A DNA stretch of 64,000 nucleotides from an uncultured Pelagibacteraceae bacterium. GTDB lineage: Bacteria; Pseudomonadota; Alphaproteobacteria; Pelagibacterales; Pelagibacteraceae. Position numbers and translations under genes: made by a program. Shown here in pieces: positions 17,579 to 27,636 of this stretch. The notes beneath the pieces were generated by a model. It searched no databases. It was not told the DNA's origin and was given only the letters and a program-made list of their open reading frames with translations. Position 1 is the stretch's first letter. Every line of letters starts with the position of its first letter. The stretch covers positions 124,001-188,000 of the forward strand of contig CACFAT010000001.1 of assembly GCA_902564385.1 (NCBI GenBank), written 5' to 3'.

Positions 17579-18856
17579 TTATGCTCTAATTGTTGGTAAA
17601 CAATAAAAATCAGCTGTATCTATTTTTGAGTTATAATCCCTTTTCATACTCCAGGATTTTCTAACCCCAGCACTTGCAAGACTTAATGTCGATCTTCCAT
17701 ACCTATAGTTTGTATTATCAATTGATCTCATAAGTCTATTAATTCTCTCATCTTTTGCAGATGAAAATAAATTTTCATTATTTTCTGCATCTGTTAACCC
17801 GGTTAGCATCACTCCTGCTTTTTGATAACGATGTCCCTTCCTAAAGATTACTTTTAAGACAGATAAGGCATTTTTTACGATCTCTATACTATTGTTAGTT
17901 GCTATAGGAAAATCAACAGTTCTAGAGTTTGAATAAAAGCCAAATTGTTTTTGAAAAGGACTGGTTCTAACAAATACCATAACTGCTTTTGCAACGAGGT
18001 TTTCAGATCTTATTTTCTCTGATGCATTTAAACAATAACTAGCAACAGCTTCTTCAAGTTCCTGAAACCTCTCTATTCTTTTTCCAAATGATCTTGATAC
18101 TACACAGCTTTTTCTTTTTGATGCAGTTTTTTCTAAGTCAATACAAGGCACACCTCTAAGCTCCATTGCAGTTCTTGAGCTTAAAACATTTGAGGATTTC
18201 TTAATCCAGGTGTTTGATTTATTTTTTAATTGTTTAGCATTATAAATTCCATTTTTTTGATAAAACTTTGTCATTTGTCTTCCAACACCCCAAACATCAT
18301 TGATATTAATTTTTTCAAGAATAGGATCAAGATTTTCTATTCCAATTAAACTTGTAACACCTGATTGTTTTTTCTTAGCTATATGATTTGCAACCTTGCT
18401 TAAAGTTTTAGTTTTAGCTATTCCTATACTTGTTGGAATACCAGTCCACTTTAAAACTGTTTCTCTAATTTCTCTTCCAACTTGCTCTACTTCATTGTCG
18501 GAAAAATTTGATAAATCCATAAATGCTTCATCAATTGAGTAAACTTCAATATCAGAGTTAAATCTTTTTAAAGTTCTCATTACTCTTCTAGATAAATCTC
18601 CATACAAAGAATAATTTGATGAGAATACTTGTACATCATTTTTGATAATAATATCCTTTGCTTTAAAGTAAGGTTCACCCATTTTAATTCCTAAAGCTTT
18701 TGCTTCAGTGGATCTTGAAACTATACAGCCATCATTATTAGATAAAACTACAACAGGTTTTTTCCTTATTTTTGGATTAAATAGTCTTTCACAAGAAACA
18801 TAGAAAGAATTACAGTCAACCAGTGCTAATTTTTTAGTGTACTGAATGTATGACAT
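17579..18856 (-). CDS. umuC: DNA polymerase V catalytic subunit UmuC
   Basis: This 425-residue Y-family translesion polymerase has N-terminal ALVDCNSFYVSCERLF with the first metal Asp, the palm motif YSIDEAFMDLS with the catalytic SIDE near residue 105, and the helix-hairpin-helix region NDVWGVGRQM. The C-terminal little-finger domain is intact, and the length matches E. coli UmuC (422). Its 5' end overlaps umuD by 23 bases, so translation is coupled. Expression should follow the SOS box in front of umuD. It copies past damaged bases at the cost of mutation. Confidence 0.95.
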   Translation of the reverse strand: MSYIQYTKKLALVDCNSFYVSCERLFNPKIRKKPVVVLSNNDGCIVSRSTEAKALGIKMGEPYFKAKDIIIKNDVQVFSSNYSLYGDLSRRVMRTLKRFNSDIEVYSIDEAFMDLSNFSDNEVEQVGREIRETVLKWTGIPTSIGIAKTKTLSKVANHIAKKKQSGVTSLIGIENLDPILEKININDVWGVGRQMTKFYQKNGIYNAKQLKNKSNTWIKKSSNVLSSRTAMELRGVPCIDLEKTASKRKSCVVSRSFGKRIERFQELEEAVASYCLNASEKIRSENLVAKAVMVFVRTSPFQKQFGFYSNSRTVDFPIATNNSIEIVKNALSVLKVIFRKGHRYQKAGVMLTGLTDAENNENLFSSAKDERINRLMRSIDNTNYRYGRSTLSLASAGVRKSWSMKRDYNSKIDTADFYCLPTIRA

Positions 18857-19229
18857 AGGTGACTACTCCCCAAATAAAAATATCTTGTTCTTCATTTATT
18901 AAAATTCGATCAGAAAATTCTTTAGAACCTGATGTTAAAAATTGTTTATCTTTTTCTTTAACTAAAGTTTTAACAACGAGCTCATCATGAACATTTGCTA
19001 TGACAGTTGAAAAATTTTTTGGAGTTAAGCTTTTGTCTACAACTAATAAATCACCATCATTTATTCCAACATCCACCATTGATTTTCCTTGAACTCTTAT
19101 GATGAAAGTTGCTGGAACATTTTTGATTAGATGTACGTTTAAATCTATATCTTCTTCTATGTAGTCAGTTGCAGGGGAAGGAAAACCAGCTCCTGCTTTA
19201 TGTAAATAATAAGGTATTGTTAGCTTCAT
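18834..19229 (-). CDS. umuD: UmuD, self-cleaving S24 peptidase of polymerase V
   Basis: The 131-residue LexA-like protein carries the self-cleavage site A-G-F-P-S-P (cut between residues 14 and 15), the nucleophilic Ser in VQGKSMVDVGI and the Lys in ELVVKTLVKEK. I start it at the ATG at 19229. A longer frame reaching 19280 would run through the SOS box and the promoter, and would not match UmuD proteins. The N-terminal arm is about 10 residues shorter than in E. coli UmuD. It is cleaved with RecA filaments to UmuD', which activates UmuC. Confidence 0.92.
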   Translation of the reverse strand: MKLTIPYYLHKAGAGFPSPATDYIEEDIDLNVHLIKNVPATFIIRVQGKSMVDVGINDGDLLVVDKSLTPKNFSTVIANVHDELVVKTLVKEKDKQFLTSGSKEFSDRILINEEQDIFIWGVVTYVIHSVH

Positions 19230-19233
19230 AAGT

Positions 19234-19248
19234 GTTCTTGTTTTGTTC
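19234..19248 (-). promoter_or_regulatory. SOS box (LexA site, alphaproteobacterial GTTC-N7-GTTC)
   Basis: GTTCTTGTTTTGTTC on the plus strand is a perfect match to the alphaproteobacterial LexA direct repeat GTTC-N7-GTTC. It lies 4 bases upstream of the umuD ATG and just downstream of the predicted -10, a position that would block transcription or early elongation. Known for the alphaproteobacterial SOS regulon; LexA itself is not in the window. Confidence 0.88.
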
Positions 19249-19251
19249 TTA

Positions 19252-19280
19252 TTAGTACATGAGTTATACAATAGTGTCAA
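19252..19280 (-). promoter_or_regulatory. umuDC promoter
   Basis: On the minus strand a perfect TTGACA -35 (19280-19275) is followed after 17 bases by TACTAA (19257-19252) as -10 candidate. The SOS box begins four bases further downstream. The -10 match is only moderate. Confidence 0.5.
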
Positions 19281-19304
19281 TTAGGTTGTATTTTGAGTCT
19301 GTAA

Positions 19305-19333
19305 GTGAATCAAAAGTGAATCAAAACGTGAAC
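19305..19333. repeat. Tandem 11-base direct repeats between umuD and cupin genes
   Basis: GTGAATCAAAA occurs twice head-to-tail (19305-19315 and 19316-19326), followed after one base by GTGAAC (19328-19333). The period of 11 bases places the half-sites on one face of the helix. The repeats sit between divergent promoters for umuDC and the cupin gene, a typical operator position. No regulator is identified. Confidence 0.6.
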
Positions 19334-19418
19334 ATCCAAAACCATATTTTGTGCTATTGTGGATAACTTAAACCATTAGTAGTCTATGATCTAAATTTAA
19401 TTATAAAAGGAGAAGGGT

Positions 19419-19769
19419 ATGAGTTCAATTGAAGTTAAAAGTTTTGATAATCCAGATGAAAGCAATACCAGTTTCAACAATGCTAAAATGGATATCGTAA
19501 AAGTGGGAGATCAAAGAGTAATGAGATTAGTTTTGCAGCCAGGATGGAAATGGTCACAAGATATTAAACCAACTGTAGGCACTGATAGCTGTAAAGCAAA
19601 ACATCTTGGAGTAATAGTTTCAGGAGCAGTTTGCGCCAAACATGATGATGGAACAGAATTAACATATAAAGCAGGCGATGCATATTCAATTGACCCAGGT
19701 CATGATGGCTGGGTAGTTGGTGATAAGCCAGCAGTTGTTTATGAGTTTCATGGAAAATGGGGAGAATAA
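19419..19769 (+). CDS. Cupin-domain protein
   Basis: The 116-residue single cupin domain has a beta-barrel-like pattern: MRLVLQPGWKWSQDIKP, KHLGVIVSGAVCAKHDDG, LTYKAGDAYSIDPGHDGWVVGD. The two cupin motifs are recognisable (AKHLGVIVSG and GDAYSIDPGHDGWV), but the histidine pattern is not that of a well-known enzyme. Start is supported by AGGAGAAGG before the ATG. It is followed after 3 bases by a GFA-fold gene, so the two form an operon. Function unknown; such stand-alone cupins are often small-molecule binders. Confidence 0.78.
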   Translation: MSSIEVKSFDNPDESNTSFNNAKMDIVKVGDQRVMRLVLQPGWKWSQDIKPTVGTDSCKAKHLGVIVSGAVCAKHDDGTELTYKAGDAYSIDPGHDGWVVGDKPAVVYEFHGKWGE

Positions 19770-19772
19770 TTA

Positions 19773-20138
19773 ATGCCGAAACTAACGTGTCATTGTGGAT
19801 GTGTAGAAGCAGAAATTGATGTTCCAATCAATGAATTACCAAAAATTGTGAGATGTAACTGTTCTATATGTAAAAGAAAAAATGCAACAATGGGAATGGT
19901 AAAAAATGAAGATTTTAAAGTCACTAAGGGAGAAGATAAATTAAAGCTTTATCAGTACCATACAAAAGTTGCTAATCATTACTTTTGTATTGAATGTGGA
20001 ATTTACACACATCATAACCCAAGAAGTGCACCTGCCATGACTGGATTTAATTTAGGTTGTGTAGATGAAGTTAAAGTCGACGATTTAAAAGATGTTGTTT
20101 TCTTTGATGGTTTAAACCATCCACTTGACCAAAAATAA
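19773..20138 (+). CDS. GFA/CENP-V-type zinc protein
   Basis: The 121-residue protein is of the glutathione-dependent formaldehyde-activating (GFA) fold. Zinc ligands are visible as CHCGCVEAEID near residue 6-10, VRCNCSICKRK near residue 30 and CIECGIYTHH near residue 72. Family members bind two zinc ions; some react with S-hydroxymethyl-glutathione, many are uncharacterised. It sits between the cupin gene and a kinase gene with gaps of 3 and 6 bases. Formaldehyde handling would suit a C1-oxidising SAR11 cell but is inference. Confidence 0.85.
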   Translation: MPKLTCHCGCVEAEIDVPINELPKIVRCNCSICKRKNATMGMVKNEDFKVTKGEDKLKLYQYHTKVANHYFCIECGIYTHHNPRSAPAMTGFNLGCVDEVKVDDLKDVVFFDGLNHPLDQK

Positions 20139-20144
20139 AATTAA

Positions 20145-21071
20145 ATGAATTTAGTTGAGGATTGTTTAAATAAAGTAAAAAAAGATTGTTATAAGTTTAT
20201 TAAAACACAAGAAACATCTTCTGATAAATTTAAAAACAAAGACAAGATGTTAAAACATTATCTTGTCCCGATGAGTTTCTGGATTGCAAAAAAAACAAAT
20301 TTTAAGAAACCTTATATTGTTGGTTTAACGGGAGGACAAGGAACTGGAAAAACTACTATAAGCTCTATCTTAATGATAATTTTAAAGAAATATTTTAAGT
20401 TAAAAGTTTTCAAAATATCAATTGATGATATTTACAAAACAAAGAACGATAGAATAAAGTTATCAAAGAAAGTTCATCCATTATTATTGACAAGAGGTGT
20501 ACCCGGGACCCATGACATAAGTTATATGTCTAGCTTTATTAAAAAAGCAAACTCTAGAAAATTTAAATCAATTATATTACCCAAGTTCGATAAGGCAATT
20601 GATGACAGATTTACAAAAAAAAATTGGTACAAAGTAAATAGCAGACCAGATGTAATTATTTTCGAAGGTTGGTGTGTTGGAGCAAGACCTGAAAACTTAA
20701 AAACATTAAAAAAAAGTGTAAATATTATGGAAAAAAATGATGATAATAAATTAATCTGGAGAAAACACGTTAATGACCAGCTAAAAAAAGGATATAAAAA
20801 ACTTTATAGTAAGCTCGATTGTTTATTATTTTTAAGGGCAGAAAATTTTAGTTTATTACAAAAGTGGAGAGTTATTCAGGAAAAAAAACTTAAATTAAAA
20901 AATAAGAATAAAAAAACAAAACAAAAAATTATGACAAAAAAAGAAGTTTTAAAATTTATGCAAACTTACCAGAGAATTACTCAGAATATGTTTAAATATG
21001 CGCCAAAATACGCATCTATAGTTATTAAATTAAATTCTAATCATCAAATTAATTCTGTAAAGTACAACTAA
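20145..21071 (+). CDS. P-loop kinase, D-glycerate 3-kinase-like
   Basis: The 308-residue protein has a Walker A motif GLTGGQGTGKTT near residue 60-71, then FKISIDDIYKTKNDR, TRGVPGTHD and IIFEGWCVGARP. The order and motifs match the YggC/plant-type D-glycerate 3-kinase group of phosphoribulokinase-like kinases. That would phosphorylate D-glycerate to 3-phosphoglycerate. Related enzymes include pantothenate and uridine kinases, so substrate is inferred. The stop overlaps the tolC start by one base. Confidence 0.75.
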   Translation: MNLVEDCLNKVKKDCYKFIKTQETSSDKFKNKDKMLKHYLVPMSFWIAKKTNFKKPYIVGLTGGQGTGKTTISSILMIILKKYFKLKVFKISIDDIYKTKNDRIKLSKKVHPLLLTRGVPGTHDISYMSSFIKKANSRKFKSIILPKFDKAIDDRFTKKNWYKVNSRPDVIIFEGWCVGARPENLKTLKKSVNIMEKNDDNKLIWRKHVNDQLKKGYKKLYSKLDCLLFLRAENFSLLQKWRVIQEKKLKLKNKNKKTKQKIMTKKEVLKFMQTYQRITQNMFKYAPKYASIVIKLNSNHQINSVKYN

Positions 21072-22363
21072 TGAAAAAAATAATAATAATAATTTTTAGT
21101 TTTTTTTGGTTAACAGCTCAATCGCTTGCTGTCACATTATATGAAGCATTAAACGAAACTTATAACAATAATAAACAATTAAATGCTGAGAGAGAAAATA
21201 TAAAAGCATCAGAAGAAGATCTAAATATTTCTAAAGCTGATTATATGCCTTCTTTGAGTTTAAGTGGTTCCAAGAGCCTTGAAGAAACAAATAAACTAAC
21301 CAACCAGAGTGGAGGTGATGCAACTATTAGCGACTCTGATCCATTCACCACATCTATTAAATTAGAACAAACCTTATTAGATTTTGGAAGAGACCTTAAT
21401 TATGAAAAGAATTTAATAGGTTTAGAACTTTCAAAAGCAAGATTATTTAAAAAAGAACAAGATGTTCTTTACAGTGCCATAGAAGCCTTTACATCCGTAA
21501 TTTTATCAAGAGAAAAAGTTGCGATTAATAGACAAAATTTAAACTTACTTATTAAACAACTTGAAAATGATAAAGTTAGATTGGATAGAGGACAAATAAA
21601 AACTGCAGATTTATCACAAACTGAATCTTCTCTTGCTGGAGCAAGTGCCCAACTAACTCAGGCAAGAAGTGAATTAATGATTAACAAATTAAATTACGAA
21701 AATATTATTGGCAAACTCTTAAATACAAATGAATTAAAAAAGACAAACAGAGCAATTGTAGGAGTTCCAAGTGAACTTAGTACAGCAATCAATTTAGCAA
21801 GAGAGAACAACCCAGATATAATGATCGCTAAAATAGAATTAAATCAGTCCGAAATGGATATTGCAATTGCTGAAAGTGACTTAAAACCTAGCGCATCTTT
21901 ATCTTTAGAAAGATCATATGCTGAGGATTTTAGTTCAACTTATGACCAAAGAGAAAAGGATACACTTAAAGCAACAATTAGCTGGCCATTTTATTCAGGT
22001 GGAAGTAAACGTGCAAAAATAAACAAGAATACAAATCTTAAAACTAGAAAAATTTTGTTATTTGAGGATGCAGTAAAAACAACTGAAAAAAATGTTGGAA
22101 GCGCTTGGTCGAATCTCGAAGCATCTAAAAGTTTTTTAAATTCGGTAAGATCTCAAGTTAGAGCAGCAAAAATTGCTAACGAAGGAATAGCTGCAGAGTA
22201 TGAAAGAGGTTCAAGAACAACGCTAGATGTTATTCAATCAAACTCTTTGTTGTTGGCTGCAAAAATTTCCCTAGCAGAATCTGAGAGAAATAATCTTATC
22301 GCTCAATATAATGTTCTAAAAGCCATTGGCTTATTGAATAGCGAGTACCTAAAACTTAAGTAA
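21071..22363 (+). CDS. tolC: TolC-family outer-membrane channel
   Basis: The 430-residue protein has a signal peptide (about residues 1-20, ending SLA) and two internally repeated OEP units. Each has long heptad-rich helices (LYEALNETYNNNKQLNAE in the first; STAINLARENNPDIMIAK in the second). TolC trimers form the outer-membrane exit duct for RND/ABC efflux and type I secretion. No inner-membrane pump or adaptor gene is next to it; the upstream gene is a kinase with a one-base overlap. The cargo cannot be told. Confidence 0.88.
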   Translation: MKKIIIIIFSFFWLTAQSLAVTLYEALNETYNNNKQLNAERENIKASEEDLNISKADYMPSLSLSGSKSLEETNKLTNQSGGDATISDSDPFTTSIKLEQTLLDFGRDLNYEKNLIGLELSKARLFKKEQDVLYSAIEAFTSVILSREKVAINRQNLNLLIKQLENDKVRLDRGQIKTADLSQTESSLAGASAQLTQARSELMINKLNYENIIGKLLNTNELKKTNRAIVGVPSELSTAINLARENNPDIMIAKIELNQSEMDIAIAESDLKPSASLSLERSYAEDFSSTYDQREKDTLKATISWPFYSGGSKRAKINKNTNLKTRKILLFEDAVKTTEKNVGSAWSNLEASKSFLNSVRSQVRAAKIANEGIAAEYERGSRTTLDVIQSNSLLLAAKISLAESERNNLIAQYNVLKAIGLLNSEYLKLK

Positions 22364-22405
22364 TTTAACGATTTTAAGCTATTTTAAGAAATATATTGCC
22401 AATGA

Positions 22406-22420
22406 GAACAAAATGTGTAC
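22406..22420 (+). promoter_or_regulatory. Probable SOS box upstream of recA (one mismatch)
   Basis: GAAC-N7-GTAC at 22406-22420 matches seven of eight fixed positions of the alphaproteobacterial LexA site GAAC-N7-GAAC. It lies 50 bases before the recA ATG, where the recA SOS box is expected. The mismatch leaves some doubt. Confidence 0.5.
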
Positions 22421-22470
22421 ATTTAATTTCATGATTCGAGTGTTAAAAAAAGCAAAAAAAGAGGCAAAAA

Positions 22471-23595
22471 ATGACTAAAAATAACCTAAAAGTGGTGAAA
22501 ACCGCAAAAGATAAAGAATTGGAAAACAAAGAGAAAAATAAAGCATTAGACGCAGCAATCAGCCAAATTACAGATAGCTTTGGAAAAGGCTCAGTAATGA
22601 AGCTTGGTGAGCAAAAAGCTATGGATGTTGAGTCTATCTCAACAGGATCTTTAAGCTTAGATCTTGCTTTAGGAATCGGCGGATTACCAAAAGGAAGAAT
22701 TATTGAAATTTATGGACCAGAGTCATCTGGAAAAACTACTTTAGCATTGCAAGTAGTTGCAGAAGCTCAAAAGGCAGGCGGAATTTGTGGTTTCGTTGAT
22801 GCAGAACATGCTTTAGACCCAGTGTATGCAAAGAAATTAGGTGTAAATACTGAAGAGTTACTAATTTCTCAACCAGATACAGGTGAACAAGCTTTAGAAA
22901 TTACTGATACATTAATTAAATCTGGCTCAATGTCAGTTCTTGTAGTGGACTCTGTAGCTGCATTAACGCCGAGAGCTGAAATTGAAGGCGATATGGGTGA
23001 TACTCATGTTGGTTTGCAAGCTAGGTTGATGTCTCAAGCATTGAGAAAATTAACAGGCTCAATTTCACGAACTAATACAATGGTTATTTTCATTAACCAA
23101 ATTAGAATGAAAATTGGTGTTATGTTTGGAAGCCCAGAAACAACATCAGGTGGAAATTCTTTAAAATTCTACTCATCAGTTAGAATGGACATTAGAAGAA
23201 TTGGAGCAATCAAAGATAAAGATAATATCGTTGGTAACACAACAAGAGTTAAAGTTGTGAAAAATAAAGTTGCTCCACCATTTAAAGTTGTAGAGTTTGA
23301 CTTAATGTATGGAAAAGGAATTAGTAAAGTAGGGGAACTAATAGACCTAGGTGCCAAAGCAGATATCGTAGAGAAATCTGGAGCTTGGTACGCTTACAAA
23401 GGTGAAAAAATTGGTCAAGGTAGAGAGAATGCGAAACTTTACCTTGAACAAAATCCTAAAGCCGCTGCTGAAATTGAAATGGCAATCAGAGAAAAGGCTG
23501 GTGTGATCTCAAAGAAAATTGAGGGAAATCCACTAAGCGAGGAAAAAGTAGAGGCACAAAAAACAGAAGAAGAAATTCCTACTAAAAAAAATTAG
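22471..23595 (+). CDS. recA: RecA recombinase
   Basis: This 374-residue ATP-dependent recombinase does strand exchange and activates LexA/UmuD cleavage. Walker [10 protein letters not shown] is at residues 82-90, Walker [10 protein letters not shown] follows, and [23 protein letters not shown] is the DNA-binding L2 region. The N-terminus carries a charged Lys/Glu extension of about 20 residues compared with E. coli, and the C-terminus is acidic as usual. It is followed by a terminator, then alaS, a common alphaproteobacterial order. Confidence 0.98.
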   Translation: MTKNNLKVVKTAKDKELENKEKNKALDAAISQITDSFGKGSVMKLGEQKAMDVESISTGSLSLDLALGIGGLPKGRIIEIYGPESSGKTTLALQVVAEAQKAGGICGFVDAEHALDPVYAKKLGVNTEELLISQPDTGEQALEITDTLIKSGSMSVLVVDSVAALTPRAEIEGDMGDTHVGLQARLMSQALRKLTGSISRTNTMVIFINQIRMKIGVMFGSPETTSGGNSLKFYSSVRMDIRRIGAIKDKDNIVGNTTRVKVVKNKVAPPFKVVEFDLMYGKGISKVGELIDLGAKADIVEKSGAWYAYKGEKIGQGRENAKLYLEQNPKAAAEIEMAIREKAGVISKKIEGNPLSEEKVEAQKTEEEIPTKKN

Positions 23596-23614
23596 CAGAT
23601 AACTTTTAGTTATT

Positions 23615-23643
23615 AAAAAGGCGCTCGAATGGGCGCCTTTTTT
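23615..23643 (+). terminator. Rho-independent terminator after recA
   Basis: A 7-base GC-rich stem AAGGCGC / GCGCCTT with an 8-base loop, preceded by an A-run and followed by a T-run, lies 20 bases after the recA stop and before alaS. Confidence 0.92.
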
Positions 23644-23692
23644 CCCTTCAGAGGTGTAGACATCAATAGAAAAAGCTGTATTTTAACAAAAT

Positions 23693-26356
23693 ATGGCAAA
23701 AACATTAAACGAGATCAGATCAACTTTTCTAGATTATTTTGAAAAAAATGATCACAAGATAGTTGAGTCTAGCAATTTGGTTCCAAATAATGATCCAACA
23801 TTAATGTTTGCAAATTCAGGCATGGTCCAGTTTAAAAATGTCTTTACCGGATTAGAAAAAAGGGATTATCAAAGAGCAACTACTTCTCAAAAATGTGTAA
23901 GAGCAGGAGGTAAACATAACGATCTTGAAAATGTTGGCTACACTCCAAGACATCATACATTTTTTGAAATGCTTGGAAATTTCTCTTTTGGAGATTATTT
24001 CAAGGAAAGGGGAATTGAACTTGCTTGGAATTTAATTACAAAAGATTTTGGATTAAATAAAGATAGATTATATGTAACTGTATTTCATGAGGATGATGAA
24101 GCCTTCAATTTTTGGAAGAAAATAGCGGGTTTTAGCGACGATAGAATTATTAGAATAGCAACTTCAGATAACTTTTGGTCAATGGGCGAGACGGGGCCTT
24201 GCGGACCTTGTTCAGAGATATTTTATGATCATGGAGATCATTTAAAAGGTGGTTTACCCGGAACCAAAGATGAGGATGGAGATAGATATATTGAGATATG
24301 GAATTTAGTCTTCATGCAATTTGAGCAAGTTTCAAAAGATAAAAGAATTAATCTTCCAAAACCTTCTGTAGATACTGGAATGGGTTTAGAAAGAATTGCA
24401 GCATTACTTCAGGGCACACATGATAATTACGAAACAGATCATTTTAAAAAATTAATTAGTTCGATTTCTGAATTTACAAAAGTAAAACAAGATGAAAATA
24501 ATTTATCAAGCTTTAGAGTAATTGCAGATCACTTAAGAGCTAGCTCATTTCTGCTTGCAGAAGGAGTATTACCTTCAAATGAAGGAAGAGGTTATGTTCT
24601 TAGAAGAATAATGAGAAGAGGAATGAGACATTCTCATTTGCTAGGTTCTAAAGAACCAGTCTTCAATAAAATCTTTGATACATTGAAAGATGAAATGAAA
24701 GGAAATTATCCTGAATTAGAAAGATCAGAGACTTTAATTAAAGAAACATTAAAAATGGAAGAAGAAAAATTTTTAGTATTACTTGATAGGGGAATTAAAA
24801 TTTTGAATGATGAAATTTCAAAAATAAAAAAAGTTTTACCAGGTGAAGTAGCGTTTAAATTATATGATACTTATGGTTTCCCGTTAGACTTAACAGAAGA
24901 TATTTTAAAAAATAAATCATTGACCGTTGATCAAAATAAATTCGATGAATTAATGAAAAAGAGTAAAGAACTTGCAAAACAAAATTGGAAAGGTTCTGGA
25001 GATGCCTCTGAAGAAGAAATCTGGTTTGGTATAAAAGATAAAATAGGACCTACAGAGTTTCTTGGGTATGAGTTTAACCAATCAGAAGGAGTGGTTTTAT
25101 CGATAATTAAAAATAATAAAGAAGCACAAAATATTTCAAATGGTGAGGAAGGGATAATTATTACTAATCAAACCCCTTTTTATGGGGAGTCAGGAGGACA
25201 AGTTGGAGATCAAGGAACAATAGTATCTGGTAATTCAGTATTTGAGGTTACAGATACTCAAAAAAAACTTGGAGATCTGTTTATACATCATGGAATTCTA
25301 AAATCTGGTGAGATTAAGATTAAAGATGTTGTAGAAATGAAAATAGATATTGAAAGACGTAACAATCTTAAGGCATATCATTCTGCAACCCATTTATTAC
25401 ATGAGTCGTTGAGAAGAACATTGGGAAAACACGTTATGCAAAAAGGATCTTTAGTTGCGCCTGATAGACTAAGATTTGATTTTAGTCATATGAAACCAAT
25501 TACAGAGGATGAGCTAACAATTATTGATAAATTAGTTAATGAATACGTACAAAACAAAACTGATGTAACTACAAGAATTATGACACCAAAAGCTGCCATT
25601 GAAAAAGGTGCTTTAGCTTTTTTTGGTGAAAAATATGGAGAAGAAGTGAGAGTAGTTTCTATGGGAGCGGAAAATAACTCTTATTTTTCAACAGAATTAT
25701 GTGGTGGAACACATGTAAAAAATACAGGTGATATTGGAAAATTTAAAACTATTAGCCAATCCTCAATAGCTGCTGGAGTTAGAAGGGTTGAGGCTTTAAG
25801 GGACAAACAACTCGAAATATTCTTAAAAAATAAGGAAAAAATGTCAAACCTTTCTGCACAAAAGGATGAAGACAATATTAAGGATGTTTCTGCTCAAATA
25901 ATTAAATTAGGTGGAAAACCAAATTTAGAAAATAAAGATACGAAAGGATTAATTAAAGACCTCAATAAACAACTAGAGCAATTAAATATTCAATCAGTTT
26001 TAGCTGATAAAACAAAAAACATAATTAAAGATGAAAATATAAATGGCACTCAAGTTAGATTACAAAAAGTTCAAGACCTATCTCCAAAAGACCTAAGAAA
26101 ACTAGTTGATGCAGGTAAAAAAGAATTAGGTGATGGAATAGTAGTTGTATTTGCAAATAAAGACGAGAAAGTTGGTCTTGCGGTAGGTGTAACTGAAAAT
26201 TTAATAAATAAGTACGATGCAGTTAAATTTGCTAAATTAGGATCTGAAATTATAGGTGGAAAAGGCGGTGGAGGTCGTAAAGACTTTGCACAAGCTGGGG
26301 GTCAAGATTCAAATAAAATCGATGAAGCTTTAGAAAAAATAAAAACGTTAATTTAA
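23693..26356 (+). CDS. alaS: Alanyl-tRNA synthetase
   Basis: The 887-residue class II synthetase charges tRNA-Ala. The catalytic domain shows [22 protein letters not shown] (motif 2 region) and GMGLERIA (motif 3). The editing domain has H-x3-H in [14 protein letters not shown] and the Cys/His pair in [15 protein letters not shown]. The C-terminal C-Ala domain ends with [13 protein letters not shown]. Length is the usual ~880. The gene follows the recA terminator and overlaps icd tail-to-tail by 9 bases. Confidence 0.98.
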   Translation: MAKTLNEIRSTFLDYFEKNDHKIVESSNLVPNNDPTLMFANSGMVQFKNVFTGLEKRDYQRATTSQKCVRAGGKHNDLENVGYTPRHHTFFEMLGNFSFGDYFKERGIELAWNLITKDFGLNKDRLYVTVFHEDDEAFNFWKKIAGFSDDRIIRIATSDNFWSMGETGPCGPCSEIFYDHGDHLKGGLPGTKDEDGDRYIEIWNLVFMQFEQVSKDKRINLPKPSVDTGMGLERIAALLQGTHDNYETDHFKKLISSISEFTKVKQDENNLSSFRVIADHLRASSFLLAEGVLPSNEGRGYVLRRIMRRGMRHSHLLGSKEPVFNKIFDTLKDEMKGNYPELERSETLIKETLKMEEEKFLVLLDRGIKILNDEISKIKKVLPGEVAFKLYDTYGFPLDLTEDILKNKSLTVDQNKFDELMKKSKELAKQNWKGSGDASEEEIWFGIKDKIGPTEFLGYEFNQSEGVVLSIIKNNKEAQNISNGEEGIIITNQTPFYGESGGQVGDQGTIVSGNSVFEVTDTQKKLGDLFIHHGILKSGEIKIKDVVEMKIDIERRNNLKAYHSATHLLHESLRRTLGKHVMQKGSLVAPDRLRFDFSHMKPITEDELTIIDKLVNEYVQNKTDVTTRIMTPKAAIEKGALAFFGEKYGEEVRVVSMGAENNSYFSTELCGGTHVKNTGDIGKFKTISQSSIAAGVRRVEALRDKQLEIFLKNKEKMSNLSAQKDEDNIKDVSAQIIKLGGKPNLENKDTKGLIKDLNKQLEQLNIQSVLADKTKNIIKDENINGTQVRLQKVQDLSPKDLRKLVDAGKKELGDGIVVVFANKDEKVGLAVGVTENLINKYDAVKFAKLGSEIIGGKGGGGRKDFAQAGGQDSNKIDEALEKIKTLI

Positions 26357-27562
26357 TTTTTGTTTTAAACTTCCATCAATTACATCTAAAAACTGGTTAG
26401 TTGTTAAATACTTTGTTGAAGGACCAATAAGTATTGCTAAATCTTTTGTCATTGATCCTGATTCAACCGAATTAACACATACTTCTTCAAGTGTTTTGGC
26501 AAATTTAATTAATTCATCATTGCTATCTAACTTCCCTCTGTGCGCCAAACCTCTTGTCCAAGCAAATATAGATGCAATTGGATTGGTTGATGTTTCTTTA
26601 CCTTGCTGATGCATTCTAAAATGTCGAGTAACAGTTCCATGAGCCGCTTCTGCTTCCATTGTTCTGCCATCAGGTGCTAATAAAACACTTGTCATTAAAC
26701 CTAAAGAACCATAACCTTGAGCAACAGTGTCAGACTGAACATCGCCATCATAATTTTTGCAAGCCCAGATATATTTACCATGCCATTTCATTGCACAAGC
26801 TACCATATCATCGATTAACCTGTGTTCATAAGTTATATTATTTTTTTTAAATTCTAATTTAAAATCTTTTTCAAAAACACTTTGAAATATATCTTTAAAT
26901 CTACCGTCATATTTTTTTAGTATGGTATTCTTTGTTGATAAATATACAGGCCACTTTTTTATTAGGCCGTAATTGAAACATGATCTTGCAAAGTCCTCTA
27001 TTGATTTATCTAAATTATACATTGAAAGAGCAATACCTGGTCCTGGGAAATTAAATACTTCATATTTCTTTTCATCACTTCCATCTTCTGATGTCCATTT
27101 AACTTCTAATTTACCTTTTCCTGGAACTAAAAAATCCGTAGCTCTATATTGATCACCAAAAGCATGCCTTCCAATAATTAATGGATCTGTCCAAGATGGG
27201 ACAAGTTTAGGAATGTTTTTACAAATTATTGGCTCTCTAAATACTGTTCCTCCAATAATATTTCTTATTGTTCCATTTGGTGATCTCCACATTTTCTTTA
27301 ATTTAAATTCTTCAACTCTCGCCTCGTCAGGAGTAATAGTTGCGCATTTGATACCTACTCCATTTTTCTTGATTGCATTGGCACAGTTGATGGTAATTTT
27401 GTCATCCGTATCATCCCTGCTTTTCATTCCTAGATCGTAATACTCAATGCCTAAATCTAAATAAGGTAGGATTAATTTGTTTTTGATGAATTCCCAAATT
27501 ACTCTTGTCATTTCATCGCCGTCTAGCTCGACAATGGGATTTTTTACCTTAATTTTGCTCAT
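26348..27562 (-). CDS. icd: NADP-dependent isocitrate dehydrogenase, eukaryote-like type
   Basis: The ~404-residue protein oxidatively decarboxylates isocitrate to 2-oxoglutarate with NADP+. I start it at the ATG at 27562 ([18 protein letters not shown]), because the 15 extra residues up to 27607 do not belong to the family. Motifs include [28 protein letters not shown] (substrate loop), [28 protein letters not shown] and [11 protein letters not shown]. This is the homodimeric IDH1/2-like class common in alphaproteobacteria. It is convergent with alaS. Confidence 0.95.
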   Translation of the reverse strand: MSKIKVKNPIVELDGDEMTRVIWEFIKNKLILPYLDLGIEYYDLGMKSRDDTDDKITINCANAIKKNGVGIKCATITPDEARVEEFKLKKMWRSPNGTIRNIIGGTVFREPIICKNIPKLVPSWTDPLIIGRHAFGDQYRATDFLVPGKGKLEVKWTSEDGSDEKKYEVFNFPGPGIALSMYNLDKSIEDFARSCFNYGLIKKWPVYLSTKNTILKKYDGRFKDIFQSVFEKDFKLEFKKNNITYEHRLIDDMVACAMKWHGKYIWACKNYDGDVQSDTVAQGYGSLGLMTSVLLAPDGRTMEAEAAHGTVTRHFRMHQQGKETSTNPIASIFAWTRGLAHRGKLDSNDELIKFAKTLEEVCVNSVESGSMTKDLAILIGPSTKYLTTNQFLDVIDGSLKQKLN

Positions 27563-27636
27563 TTTTTGATGTATCTTAATAATTGAATTTATACTTTTTA
27601 TATACATATTAATCCAGAATTATCAATTGAACGATT

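Noticed and set aside
19230-19280. Longer N-terminus of UmuD
   Set aside because: It would code through the SOS box and the predicted promoter.
27563-27607. Longer N-terminus of isocitrate dehydrogenase
   Set aside because: Family alignments begin near [15 protein letters not shown]; the extra 15 residues look like translated intergenic DNA.
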